From Sialis fuliginosa (Eukaryota; Arthropoda; Insecta; Megaloptera; Sialidae), in assembly GCA_961205875.1 (NCBI GenBank), contig OY540812.1, positions 32,807,098 through 32,871,097 on the forward strand: a stretch of DNA of 64,000 bases, read 5' to 3'. Position numbers and translations under genes: made by a program. Shown one piece after another: positions 22,438 through 34,225 of this stretch. Numbering within the stretch: position 1 is the stretch's first letter; each line of letters begins with the position of its first letter. The notes beneath the pieces were generated by a model. That model made no database searches and was not told where the DNA came from. It saw nothing but the letters and a program-made list of their open reading frames with translations.

Positions 22438-22862
22438 CAGCGATTCTCAACTTGTGGGGCGCGCCTCCCTAGGGGGGCGTGGGAAAACTAAATGTGGCGC
22501 GCGCACATATATATCGAGAAAAAATATTATTAAAAAATTTATTTAATTTACTGAAAGAAAAGCGATAAAATACATTCTGACATAATAAAAAATAAAATAC
22601 ACGTTTACACTGATATCATACACTTATAAATAGGATTGTATCAGTACTGCACAATGTATTTAATAATTAACTTAGCAATTAATAATTACTAGTGACTCCC
22701 TTGGCCTGTCTTGCAGAGCAAAGTTTTTCGAAAGAAGGTTTAATATTAGATATTCATTTCAGTGAAAATTATTGTATGCTAGGGTGAGGGGGGGAGGGGG
22801 GGGCGCAATGAGAATTGTGATTGAAAATTGGGTTGCAAATACTAAAATGTTGAGAAACGTTG
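22438..22862. mobile_element. hAT element with 7/8 TSD
   Basis: Ends CAGCGATTCTCAACTTGTGG and (inverted) CAACGTTTCTCAACATT are flanked by TACTAGGG (22430-22437) and TACTAGAG (22863-22870). The subterminal regions are GC/G-rich (GGGGCGCG, GGGAGGGGGGGGCGC), as in many hAT ends. No transposase. Confidence 0.85.
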
Positions 22863-22884
22863 TACTAGAGTGACGTACAAATTG

Positions 22885-23812
22885 AAATATTTACGAGACG
22901 CACCTTCAATCTGTTTTTTGTGACCAAAAAATAAGGTAGCCATTTAACATAGCGTTGACTATTAATATTACAGCCACACAAAACACAAAAAGTGTGAGGT
23001 AACAAAAAATCGACCTATTTAGCATTATACAGTGTATTCCAAGTTGATTAAGACATAGGAAATTTAACATAGGGACAATTAGAAATGTTGTAGTAACCCT
23101 TTGGTCAAATTTAACGGTGTGTGATTGGTGCATTTTGAAATGCCGCCTCAAAACTAACTGATCAATTTTAAATTAATCAACAGTATTTTGTTTTCAACTT
23201 TAATAAAGAATAAAATACATTAATGAAATTAAAGTAAGCATCCTAGATAAAATTATAATAATATTTTTTGGCAGATATAAATTTGAATATTTTATTAAAT
23301 TTTGTGGCCACATTTCAAAATGCACCAATCACACATCGTTAAATTTGACCAAAGGTTACTATAACATTTCTAATTGTCCCCATGTTAAATTTCCTATGTC
23401 TTAATCAACTTGGAATACACTGTAGTATTGGTCGAGCATGATCTAAATCCAAATTTTTGGAATTTTCAGCTTACCAGTTTTTTTTATTTGGGCTTGAATT
23501 TTGGGTTTAATTTGAATTTTTCCATGTTGGCTACTAAACATCTAAAATCGTTTTTTTTAGCTGTTATATGTTAAAAAAAATGTATTTTCGCAAAGTGAAA
23601 AGTGTATTTTAAATACTATTGTATTCTTTAAAAAAAATTCTAGCTACCAGAAATGTCATAATACACTAGAATAAAATTTAAAGTGCATTGAGCATAACCT
23701 AAATATTAAATGTTAATGCTGAGTTTATGGCTACCGTATTTTTTGGCCATAAAAAACAGATTGATGGGGTGTCCCATTGATATTTTGTACGGTGACCCTA
23801 ATGTTTACATTA
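22885..23812. mobile_element. TIR element family J, copy 2, interrupted by a mariner MITE
   Basis: The left TIR contains CTTCAATCTGTTTTTTGTGA then AAAAAATAAGGTAGCC. The right TIR (inverted) contains CATCAATCTGTTTTTTATGG then AAAAAATACGGTAGCC. The MITE at 23030-23422 splits it. Its uninterrupted relative is at 12540-12790. Confidence 0.75.
23030..23422. mobile_element. Mariner-type MITE, family D copy 1, TA TSD
   Basis: Ends CAGTGTATTCCAAGTTGATT and its inverse lie between TA dinucleotides (23028-23029, 23423-23424). Inverted arms run over 120 bp. The 81-codon frame at 22906-23151 overlaps it and is not a gene. Confidence 0.92.
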
Positions 23813-23925
23813 TACATACATACATATTTATTATTTTAGAATCAATATCGATGTATGTAAAATCACAAATAAAATTGAATTGAATGATTATTATTATTAA
23901 CATTTAAAATAATGTTCCAACGATG

Positions 23926-24395
23926 TCCGGTTTTACAGAATAGCTAGCAAAAATTTGCAAGCACTTAAACTGGGTATCAAACTTTATCAAACTTATATGA
24001 CAGTATCTCTTGGAGATTTTGATAGTTGCGTGGTAAATTGGTTTATGGTAAAAACCAACATCCGACTCGAAAACATAGCCATGTCAAAAGAAAGAAATGG
24101 TTCGGGATATACTTATCATTAATTAAACAGGAGTAAATATTTCATTCTTCTTAGAAAAAGAGATAGAAATATCCCAAACGCTATCGCATCTCTCTCATTG
24201 TTTTGATGAAATGTTACACCATTATGTTAATACAAATTGCGTGGTCCATGCTCTATGTCTATGGTTTTTATCGTTTATTCTCAAGGTTAGTAAATAAACT
24301 TTAGTAAATGCAACTAACATATCTATCAAAAACTCATATAAGTTTAATACCCCATTTGAAAGTGCTTGCAAGCTAGGCTGTAATACATTAGGTGA
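23926..24395. mobile_element. Family L relative with different interior
   Basis: The left end GATGTCCGGTTTTACAGAAT then AGCTAGCAAAAATTTGCAAG is matched by the inverted right end AATACCCCATTTGAAAGTGC. AAACTTATATGACAG also occurs in 58862-59193. The interior does not match the other copies. Confidence 0.6.
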
Positions 24396-24584
24396 ATAAT
24401 TAGCTATACTAAGTTGGAATTTCTCAATAAAATCTATATTTGTTATAAATTGCATGTTTTTCACAATTTTCTAATTTGTTAACAAAAGGCAAAGAAATGT
24501 AAAAAGCACCTGTATATAATTAAAATAACGTAGAAACAGTGTACATATATCAAACATAGTGGGTATACATTGATAGTTTTTAGT

Positions 24585-25080
24585 GTTCCCAAGAAACTCT
24601 ATTAATCTCACTTTGTCGTCCGTCCGTCCATCCTTTTCAGTCAATATCTCGTAAACTATAAAATGCTCTCTATACAAAGATGTTAACTGTTTAAAAAAAC
24701 ACACATTTTCAGAAGGGAGTGCTAAAGAGCTAAAGCTAGACAAAATCAATCAATGAGTAGAATTTAACCCTATGTTTTTTTTTCTAACTCAAAAACGGCG
24801 CCTGCAAGAATTTATTTTATCCATCCCCTCTAACTCGGTAACTACTTGCTCAAAAATTTAGTGACGAGGCTTTGGTGGGACTATCAACGACAAATTCTAA
24901 AGTTAACATCATTTCAAATTTTGAAGAAATAGCGAGGGGCGTCATAGAGTTATTTTTTTAATATTCATATCAAGGCATATAGGTTGTCAAAATGTAGATC
25001 TCAATTAGTAGGTAGTATATGATCCTATTTTGTATTTTTTTCTAACTCAAAAATGCATGGTATATGTCATAAGGATTCAG
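24585..25080 (+). repeat. Interspersed repeat family I, copy 2
   Basis: GTCGTCCGTCCGTCC, AATATCTCGTAAACTATAAA, AAACGGCGCCTGCA and CAACGACAAATTCTAAAG appear in the order of copy 1 read on its minus strand. Confidence 0.7.
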
Positions 25081-26375
25081 AAGTACGTACTATGTGGACT
25101 GTTTGGAACCTTGTAAGTGGTTTGGTCGGTTTTTTATTATTATTAACGGACTAAACCACTAGTTTTTAAATAGGTATTTAAATACTGATTGATTACAATA
25201 ATTTTAAGAGTTGTTTAAATATAATATTTTCTACATTTATCATCGTATTCAATTAATAAGACTCTCCAGATAAGCACAAAATATTTTTAAAATGTTTTCT
25301 TCTCTCATTAATCATATTGTTCATCGAACACACCCATTTACTGGTCACACACATACATATATAGCTTATCTAGTTAACAATTATAATTTAGTGCTTTGAA
25401 ATGAAAACCAATGTCCATTTCTGTCAACACAAATTACACAGGCTTGCCAACTTGAGCGTGCAGGGCCGAGTATGGCCAACTGATGATGAGTAAAGTGCTG
25501 TGACTAGCAATGTCAATGTTTGTGTTATTGTGTTGGCAACAATGTGGCCTCATTTGCTTTGTCTCCAGTGGTGCCAACCGCACATTGTTTGATTAGTGCA
25601 TGCTTGCTGTATAAATGTATAGATAAGTCGGTTTTTGATTTATGATTTAATTTCATTGTTCTTTGATTGGGTTCCGTTGAGATTGATTCTAGTGATTTAT
25701 GTTTAAATTTCAGATTATGAGAGGGAAATTAACAAATTAATAAATTTCAAACCATTATTTACGTCAAATCTGTCCAAAAATATCCAGTTCTTAAAAATAA
25801 CGGATTTGTACACATTATTCATAAGATGAATGAATGAAAATATTTTTAATTATAAATATCGTTGTAATTTCAAAATTATACTTTTCTAAACTATTTTAAA
25901 GCACAATCGCGGTTTCACGATTTAGACGCACATGGGTGTGGCAAATCCATTTTTCGTTAATCATTTATACTTTAGCGTTGAATTGAACGATTTTGAACTT
26001 TTTTTCAATTGATACCTCAGATAATCTAGATAGAGGAAACGTTATGAAAGAATTAGAAAAATAATAGTGTTCGTGATATAAAAAAAAAATGAATGAAAAA
26101 ATATTAAATATTGACGAAAAATGAAATGAAGTTTTCTTCAAAATATCATATTTTTGTGAAATGAATAGATAAAAAAAATTTTTCAACCGTATTTTAAAAG
26201 AAATTGAACATAGTGAAAAAATATATTTATTTGATGAGGTAAAGTTGAGTGAGTAATTTTTGGTTGTAAACCTATATAAGCATAAAAAATAATTTATTTT
26301 TCAGTAAAAAGTATAAATATTATAAAATCTTAAGAATAAAACTGCAATACTACGTTCCACTTCAGCGTTCTTATG
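25081..26375. other. AT-rich sequence with a GC-richer patch at 25440-25620
   Basis: The patch ends in TATAAATG and could be promoter- or exon-derived, but it has no open frame I can defend. Confidence 0.35.
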
Positions 26376-26383
26376 ATAATAAG

Positions 26384-26666
26384 TAGAGATTGGAAAAATA
26401 GTTATTTTCAACGAAATAGTTACTAGTTGAATTTTTTTTCGGGAAATAGTTGGTAAATATTTTTTTTACGATTTAATAAAATTAGTGCAAACGAAGCAGT
26501 AAAAAGTGTCGCAAATAGTTTAAAAATAGTTGGAAAGTTAGTTGCAAATAGTTAATTTCAAATTATGGTCAATCAAACCAGTTTTCTGAAAACGGTGGAG
26601 ATTTAATAAAAATTACAATAAATGCATTTTTACGCTATAGTTGAAAAACTATTTTTCCAATCTCTA
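26384..26666. mobile_element. hAT MITE, family E copy 2
   Basis: It has the same TAGAGATTGGAAAAATAGTT termini and interior as 18100-18370, with a short extra segment near 26585. The flanks ATAATAAG and CTAATAAG agree at 7 of 8. Confidence 0.92.
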
Positions 26667-26674
26667 CTAATAAG

Positions 26675-27636
26675 TCATAAACACTAGGAAAATACACTGA
26701 AACATTTAATTCGCACATTTTTTTTTAAATTGCAAAATAACGGCACAGGCATGCTGGGTAGCATATACCCGCAGACTGAGTTTACCGGCGTATAATTCAG
26801 TTAGTTTTCAAATCTCATGATGGTTCTGGCGGGAATCCTTAGTGAGGATAGTAGACTTCCCCCCCCCCCCCCTAAAACAAATCTCCCCACTTTACCATTT
26901 ACAACGAACAAACAAATTTAATTCGTCCTCGGGTATGCCATACCCAGAACGCTTCTTGATGGTTTTAAAACTTGGGTATATTAACACTTTAGACGCAACC
27001 ATGTCGCGAAACACTTATTTCTCAAAATGTGCACATTTTCAGATAAAAAATCAACCAAACTAGGCATATTGACTGATTAAGTTTAAAAGGACGATTTTAT
27101 CGTTTTGTCGAAATATAATTAATATAATAATGTACTATATCTTATTGTAATTTGAGCTGTTAATTACTTTGACTTCATAGTGACTACTATAGCCTACAAT
27201 TAACATTTACTAACATTACATAGATAGAAACCGAATTAAAATTATAGGCAATAACAAAATAAATCAATAAGAGAGTAGAATTACAACAATTATTTATAAT
27301 AATACATTTCACATACGTTGAAAGCTCTTTACAGAGAAATCTGAACAAATAACAAAACAAAAAACCGATAATTATTGCCTTAGGTAGGCGTTAAAAACAT
27401 AATCAATCAAAAAATAATAATCCCTAGATAAGGGAACGTGAAAAACAAAACCTAATGACAGTTGGGAATCAGAAAAATGGATACAAAAAAACACTGGGTA
27501 ATTATTTCAAGCTGTGCACGCAACCTAGCTGTAGCCACGCGATGTATTGTATAGAGAGCAGCTGGGAAATAAAGAAAAGAATTATTTAAGGGATGGTTTG
27601 TACATTTGTATGAATATGATAGTATGAGAAATGTTT
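26675..27636. other. AT-rich sequence with a poly-C run
   Basis: A 14-base C run lies at 26859-26872. The adjacent frame starting 26842 reads through it and is not credible as a gene. Confidence 0.5.
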
Positions 27637-27644
27637 GGAGGAAA

Positions 27645-27920
27645 TAGGGTGACCAGATTTTAGTTTTTGTAAACACTGATATGTAAACGAAGACACCTTT
27701 TTTATTTTATTTTATCTTTTTTATTTTTATTTTCATAAAATTTATTAAAAATTAACTAATCTGCATTTTTGCGTCTCCTGCTCTATTTTTGGTGACCTTT
27801 TTTTTTTAATCGTCATCACTTTTTGTAAAATCCGGAGAAATTACACTGAAACCCTGACTCCGGAGAACCAATATGCAAACCCTGAGACTCCGGATCAAAA
27901 CCTGAGACTTGGTCACCCTA
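27645..27920. mobile_element. hAT MITE with exact 8-bp TSD
   Basis: Ends TAGGGTGACCA and TGGTCACCCTA are flanked by an exact GGAGGAAA repeat (27637-27644, 27921-27928). The subterminal right side repeats the words CTCCGGA and CTGAGACT. Confidence 0.95.
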
Positions 27921-27984
27921 GGAGGAAACCGAATATACGAGTAAATCGAATGTCACAGTATTTGATATTATTCTACTTCTGTCT

Positions 27985-28372
27985 ATTGCTTCCTCGAAAT
28001 ATCGAAAATACGAGAAACTTTGTGATCGTTTTAAAACGAGACAAAGAAAATTGTTATCCGATTTCAAAATTTTAAATTGATCTTTCCGTTCAAGGTCAAG
28101 ACAAATACTTTTCATTCCGTGTCTGTCTGTCCCCTGAATCCTCTTCACATGCATAACTCCTGAATGATTGAACCGATATTAATAAAAACTTGGTTGGTTG
28201 GTTGGGTCTGGCTTGAGGACGCTCTAATTTAAAAATCATCAAACTCGTGTGTAAGGGGGAGGGGTAACACCCCAAAATATATATTTTTTAAAGTTATCTC
28301 AAGAACGACATGTTACGTGAAAATTTTATGGAATCTTTTTTATAAACAAAGCATTCGATTTCCTGCGCGTTA
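27985..28372 (+). repeat. Family A, copy 4 (3' truncated)
   Basis: Begins ATTGCTTCCTCG, passes through TGTCTGTCTGTCCCC and the AACTTGGTTGG module, and stops soon after AAAGCATTCGATTTCC. Confidence 0.8.
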
Positions 28373-28675
28373 AACTCGTTAAGTTAAACGCGCTGCTGAC
28401 GCGCCCGGTTGCAAGATTTTGAAGGCTGATTATGATAAAAGGGGTTCTTACTTAGTATACTACTTACAAATAAATGTTCTGATTTTATAAAGTAGTTGCA
28501 ACATGTTTACAAAAATAAAGCCGCCCCTGCGCCAAACGCTTACGAAACTAGCTGACTGACGGCAGGCTGTATCTCTACACCACAAATGTGACGTAATATC
28601 AAAAAATCAGCCTTTATAAAGTAGTTGCAATTTTTGTCACTCACCTCTCGGACTAGTATGTTTTGACCGAATTAT

Positions 28676-28874
28676 TTATACTTGGCTAAGTAAGTAAACA
28701 ATATTAATTGCAATTAGTAAAGATTGTTATCTAGACTTATAGAATAACAATTCAATAGTTACAAATCATCCTTATACTTGGCATTGAGTAACAAAACAAT
28801 ATTAATTGCAATTAGTGAAGATTGTTATTTAGACTTATATGTAGAATAACAATTCAATGATTAACAAATCATCG
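28676..28874 (+). repeat. Tandem duplication, ~96-bp unit
   Basis: TATACTTGGC, ACAATATTAATTGCAATTAG and AGAATAACAATTCAAT recur with a 96-bp offset. Confidence 0.88.
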
Positions 28875-29139
28875 TAACGTAGAATAGTGTACATATTTAT
28901 TATTACGAACCCTTTTCCGCTAGTCCAGAGTTGTGAACCAGTACAAAAAATGTACTTAAAAAAAAAAAATATTATTTTAAAAACAAGCGTTTATTAAAAA
29001 TGCGCTAAAAATTTAAAAAGAAATTTTCAGCTATCACAAAATTTTCAGGTTTGTATGACTAAAACCAAACAAAAATATTTTTTCTACAACCGTGTAAAAA
29101 AGTAGGCTTTTTCATTGACATTTCAGTGTGTAAAGTAGT

Positions 29140-29194
29140 ACTTTTGCGCTCGCCGTGCGTAAAAAGTTTTTTCACGCACGGCGTGCGCAAAAGT
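29140..29194. repeat. GC-rich hairpin, ~26-bp arms
   Basis: ACTTTTGCGCTCGCCGTGCG pairs with the inverted CGCACGGCGTGCGCAAAAGT with two mismatches and a short T-rich loop. Confidence 0.85.
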
Positions 29195-29709
29195 GTTCCC
29201 ATAGTAACACATACATTTTTACATTTTTTTACGATTAATGAATTTTATAAATACTAGGTATTGTATTATAGTATTAATTAAACAAATTACTAAAATTTAA
29301 GCACTATATTAATTATTATAATGAAAAAAATTATTAATAAAATTAAATCAATTATAAACAATACCTTAAGGTTTTTTTCTTGGTACAATTCATGGCATTA
29401 TGTGTAATTTTCATATATCAATTTAGATTTTGCAGATAGTAAATTTAAAATAACAGAATTTGCAGCTTCTGATGGTGCACACTTATGATCTTTCTCAGTA
29501 TCACCACTTATCCATCTTATATTATAGAATAACATGAAACACATTTGAATGAAAATAGAACTGTCAAAAAATTTGTCCAAAGCTTACTAGAGTTGAATTT
29601 TAATATTAATATAGCAAAATACAAAGTATATAAATTAATTATTATATTATATTATTGTTAATATTATATAATCAATAGGGTTGTAGAAAAAATATTGTGT
29701 GCACCTCGG

Positions 29710-29807
29710 GTGTAAAATGCGTTTTTCGCACTCGTGTGATTGTTAGTCGAGGCGCTAGCCGAGACTAACAAACATTCACACTCGTGCGAAAATCTATCAT
29801 TTTACAC
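29710..29807. repeat. Long imperfect hairpin
   Basis: TGTAAAATGCGTTTTTCGCA, CTCGTGTGATTGTTAGTC is mirrored by GACTAACAAACATTCACACT and CGTGCGAAAATCTATCATTT around a GCGCTAGC centre. Confidence 0.8.
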
Positions 29808-29877
29808 CCTAGATACACAAATAACTATTTTAATTTTTATCAATTTTTATTATTTATTTTACTACATATGATTTCAA

Positions 29878-30075
29878 TTAATTACAGCACGCCTGCACAA
29901 CAGTCCGCCAGTACCCACAAGGCTTTATAGTCCAGGCAACGTAGAAATTTTTACTGGTGTAAAATTTGGAAGTAGTTGTATGAGTTGCCAAATTTAAACA
30001 GTGATTAGAACATGTCCAGATGTATATTTCCTGAAAACTCTCTAGCAAAATTTGCTCCGGAACACCCTCAACCAA
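29878..30075 (-). other. Open frame of unknown status
   Basis: A 65-codon frame (…VPEQILLESFQEIYIWTCSN…) lies in less AT-rich DNA. No second copy, domain or splice context is visible. Confidence 0.2.
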
Positions 30076-30325
30076 GGGCCCAAAGTTTTGTTTTACAAGG
30101 ATTTTGTAAACACTCTGTATCTAATGAACGGAATGTTCAATCAACCCCGTCTTTCGCATTTTAAACAGATAATTAAATTATCTACAACCTTTTTTATTAT
30201 TATTTTCACCAAAAATAATTGTATACCTTTCAAAGTGAAAATTCATAATATTATAAATTAAAAATAAAATTCCCTAGCTTATAATATTACGAAAGGTATA
30301 GATACAGAAAAATTATATAAATATT

Positions 30326-30876
30326 TAAGGTAGTGGCACCAATTAAGCAAGGAATCCAGTAATGGCAAATTTTTAATTAAATGTACTGATTTAGAAATAT
30401 GTGTTGATATTTGATTATTACCATTTCTGAATATTAATCTATATACATTTATCTGTCTTACAACGTAATTTGATGACAATCGGCCAATAGGTGTCAAAAT
30501 AGTGAACATTTAAACTAATTATTAGCATAATTTATTTATTAATTATTATATTATCATAGCGACTGCTTTACATTGTTTCAAATTTGACGATTTTTTCTTT
30601 TATATCTTTTGTGTCGTAGTTCTTATCATTTTGTAATCATTAGCAAGTGTCCATCATTGCGTGCTCATTACTGATTTTACCTTTGCCATTACTGGAGATA
30701 AAATATGAACAAAATAAAAGGCTATAATTAAAAAAAAACTATATTTGCGGACTTTGGTAATTAAATTGATTAAATAAAGAGTTACTTGTTTTATTAGTAG
30801 CATGAGTTCATGAGAATTACAAAAAACAAAACGAAAACTTGTTCTTATAGCGGCAATAACTGGTGCCTTTACCTTA
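30326..30876 (-). mobile_element. TIR repeat family G, copy 2
   Basis: Ends TAAGGTAGTGGCACCAATTA and AACTGGTGCCTTTACCTTAT are inverted. The interior matches the reverse complement of 9100-9687. Confidence 0.88.
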
Positions 30877-31317
30877 TTTCATTTTTAAATAATTAAATAA
30901 TATTAATATTTTCTTAATAGTTTTCCCCCCTGTCCTATTTTTTTTCGACCCGCACAAGTTTTTCCTAAAGAATTACGGCCCGCCTTACATTTTGAGTTAT
31001 GTCGGCCTGAATTACAGGGTTGTGCAAAAATTTCCTTTATTTCTTCTCAGTTATTTAATGTTAAAATATTAAATAACAAATAATAATGACTGAATTCCAT
31101 TTTAAAATAGATTAGTAACAAAGATATCTACTTTATGTTTCCATGTGTATAATATTCTATAACGAGTTTCTAAATAATAAACATACAAGTTCGTGAAGCA
31201 TGAACCAAGAAATACATTTGTACATTCTGTGTGTTGTTTGTTTTAGGTACATCACCCTCATTATTTATCATATATCAGGCGCGTAGTCTCAATTATTTAA
31301 TCTATCTAAAAATCTAT

Positions 31318-32108
31318 GGAAATTATGAAATTTGAGAACCGGTTTAGTATTAATAAGTGTTACTGATTTCCAGTATTAAACAATTATAATTTAGACCAGG
31401 ACTGTATGAGGTTAGTAGGCCCAACAATTTTTATCTACTATTTTTTTATTCTTTAACTTTTCCTTGAATTCAGCAATTATGTAAGATTACATGATACAAA
31501 ATATACAGAAATATACTTGCTATTTTGTCATAGAATCAATCATTTACGAGAAATATCGATGCAAAAGAAAGAATGCAGAATTTTACTTAATACGGATGCT
31601 TCAAATTACACAAAATAAATGTATATTCCTGTTCTATGATTAAAAATTATGAAAAAACGTTCATGTAAATATACCTCCAAAGATTCATCCTTATCAACAA
31701 ATAGCTATTTTAAGTATCGTTTATTAGTTAAGTTAATTAGTAAAGTGTAACTGTAGATCTAAGAGGACACATACTTAGGAGGTGTATTTACATGGACTTT
31801 TAGTCTTCTTTTTATAGAACAAGAATATAATTTATTTTTTTGTAATTGGAAGCATCCGTATTAAGTAAAATTCTGCATGCTTTCTTTTGCATCAATATTT
31901 CTCGAAAATGGTTTATCTTATGACAAAAAAGCAATTATTTTTTATGTATTTTGTGTTATGTAATCTTATATAAGTGCTCGACTCAGGAAAAAGTTAAAGA
32001 ACAAAAAATTCTAGATAAAAATCGATGGGCTCACTGGCCTCATATAGCCCTGGTCTAAATTATATACTATAACACTTAGTAATACTAAATCGGTTCTCAA
32101 ATTTCATA
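31318..32108. mobile_element. Large foldback element, arms ~330-360 bp
   Basis: Left arm 31318-31679 and right arm 31778-32108 are imperfect inverted copies. For example TGCAAAAGAAAGAATGCAGA is mirrored by TCTGCATGCTTTCTTTTGCA, and TGAGAACCGGTTTAGTATTA by TAATACTAAATCGGTTCTCA. The loop is about 100 bp. The right arm and flank are also present singly at 13298-13630. Confidence 0.88.
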
Positions 32109-32109
32109 A

Positions 32110-32957
32110 CTTTAACACATTAGGTTCTAATATTAAATAAAAACTAATTTTGGGTAAAAAAGAACTACAGCTCCTTCACGAAAAATTTCCGGACACACGT
32201 TCAAATACAGTTTTTTGCTTAAAATATAATTCTCAATTTACTGTTCAAGTTTAGCACGACAGTGTTGAAAATCACTGATGACTGTTCTATGATGAATCAC
32301 AATTAAATTAATAAAAAGGCACACATACTACATACTTGAAATAGTAGCGTTATAAGTTTCAATACAGCCTTTATTAATTTTATTACCATGTCATTATGAC
32401 CCTCATTATCGCCATGTCCCTGTACACAGAATTGAAGAAAACCTTAAAGATATTCATGAATTCTCACAAAGTACAAATAATTAGTATTTCAAAGTTTACG
32501 CGGATTGTATTTAACATATAGTCGAAAGTTTAATAAAATATTTATTTTAATCTCACATAAGATAAACTTTAATTATAATTTCGTTCTTAAATACACCATT
32601 TTCTCAATGGAGGTTGTTTACTTTATTTGATGTTTAACTTTATATTTCATACTGCCATTCAAGATGAATGCTATTGTGTTGTTTTCCAGAAGTATTTTCT
32701 TATATTCATTCCACTTATATAATTTGTTTGGTAATTGTATGGTATATATGTTCATTATATTATAATGAAATAGTGTGAACGTGCAATTTTCTAAAACACG
32801 ATTTGAATGTCCTCAAATCTAATTTGTCATTATTTGAAATTGAATAAAGTAGTTACGAAACTTCACATATAATATTTTTTATGCATTATTTAGAACATTG
32901 ATTTAATAAATTACAGTGTGTGAGTTTTATATCTTACCGGTATAGAATTCTTAGGTA
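32110..32957. other. AT-rich sequence
   Basis: The first ~160 bp continue the family U similarity. The rest shows nothing recognisable. Confidence 0.45.
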
Positions 32958-32965
32958 TTCTATAG

Positions 32966-33222
32966 CAAGTTTGTCCAACCTTTTTGTTTAAAAATAATAA
33001 TAATTTTTTTATAATAATAAATATTGAAATTAGCACGACTACAAAAAAGGTCTTCAGTTTTTATTTATTCTAATCTAACTTTATTTATTCAATAAAATTA
33101 GGAATTGAAATTGACGCGACCAAAAAAAAAACGCTCTTCAGATTTATATTCTGGCTTGCGGCCCTTAGTAAATTGAGTTTATGGTATGCGGCCCAAAAGG
33201 TTCAAAAGGTTGGACACTTATG
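32966..33222. mobile_element. hAT MITE with exact 8-bp TSD
   Basis: Ends CAAGTTTGTCCAACCTTTTT and (inverted) CATAAGTGTCCAACCTTTTG are flanked by exact TTCTATAG (32958-32965, 33223-33230). The interior contains GCGGCCC words. Confidence 0.95.
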
Positions 33223-33540
33223 TTCTATAGAATACCTAAAATTACCAGTTAATGTATAAAATAAATTTAATTGTATACATTTCCTAGGCATTGTATTTGT
33301 ATATAAGTGAGAGTCGGTAATGAATGAAAATAAACACAAATGTGGTTAAGGGCTCTAAATCTCACTTTACCTATCCGGACAAATATTTGAATTGAATAGG
33401 TACATATTATTTTAGGTTCCAATTCTGTTTCTGTGAATTTTTTTTTAACAATAAGGGTCTTCGATATTTCTTAATGCACGTCTGGACCAATATGTTAATA
33501 AATGATTAAATAATATGTATATAAGGTTTTTAATATAATA

Positions 33541-33723
33541 GTAGTGACGTTAAATATAAATAAAAACAAACTTGTTTGTTTAAACGTCAAAATTTATTGA
33601 GATAACGACATCTTTCTCAAATTTAAATCTTTATTAATAGCCTGACGATGATTCTGTGAATCGAAAGCTTGCGGTTTCATCTTCTTTAATAAATTTTGAC
33701 GTTTAAACAAACAAGTTTGTTTT
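33541..33723 (+). mobile_element. Second foldback family with ribozyme-like core and long direct flanks
   Basis: Inverted arms contain CTTGTTTGTTTAAACGTCAA (left) and its inverse (right). The centre has CTGACGA (33642-33648), a GATTC-TGT-GAATC hairpin and GAAA (33663-33666). Flanks TATAAGGTTTTTAATATAAT and TATAAGGTTTTTATATAATT are an imperfect ~19-bp duplication. Confidence 0.65.
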
Positions 33724-33747
33724 TATAAGGTTTTTATATAATTTATA

Positions 33748-34156
33748 CAGTGTATTCCAAGTTGATTAAGACATAGGAAATTTAACATGGGGACAATTAG
33801 AAATGTTGTAGTAACCTTTGGTCAAACTTAACGATGTATGATTGGTGCATTTTGAAATGCCGCCTCGAAACTAACTGATAAATTTTAAATTAATCAACAG
33901 TATTTTGTTTTCAACTTTAATAAAGAATAAAATACATTAATGAAATTAAAGTAAACATCCTAGATAAAATTATAATAATATTTTTTGGCAGATATAAATT
34001 TGAAAACAAAATACTAATTACTATTTTATTAAATTTTGTGGCGGCATTTCAAAATGCACCAATGACACATCATTAAATTTGACCAAAGGTTACTACAACA
34101 CTTCTAATTGCCCCCATGTTAAATTTCCTATGTCTTAATCAACTTGGAATACACTG
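33748..34156. mobile_element. Mariner-type MITE, family D copy 2, TA TSD
   Basis: It has the same CAGTGTATTCCAAGTTGATT ends as 23030-23422, between TA at 33746-33747 and 34157-34158. Confidence 0.93.
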
Positions 34157-34225
34157 TATAACGTGTTTTATTCATTATTGAATCAAAATCACAGAAAGTT
34201 GCCATGAAAAACTAAAATATGTTTG

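Noticed and set aside
22906-23151. 81-codon minus-strand frame
   Set aside because: Straddles the boundary of a mariner MITE and family J.
28676-28874. Possible CRISPR-like or satellite array
   Set aside because: Only two units of 96 bp with no spacers; a simple tandem duplication in eukaryotic DNA.
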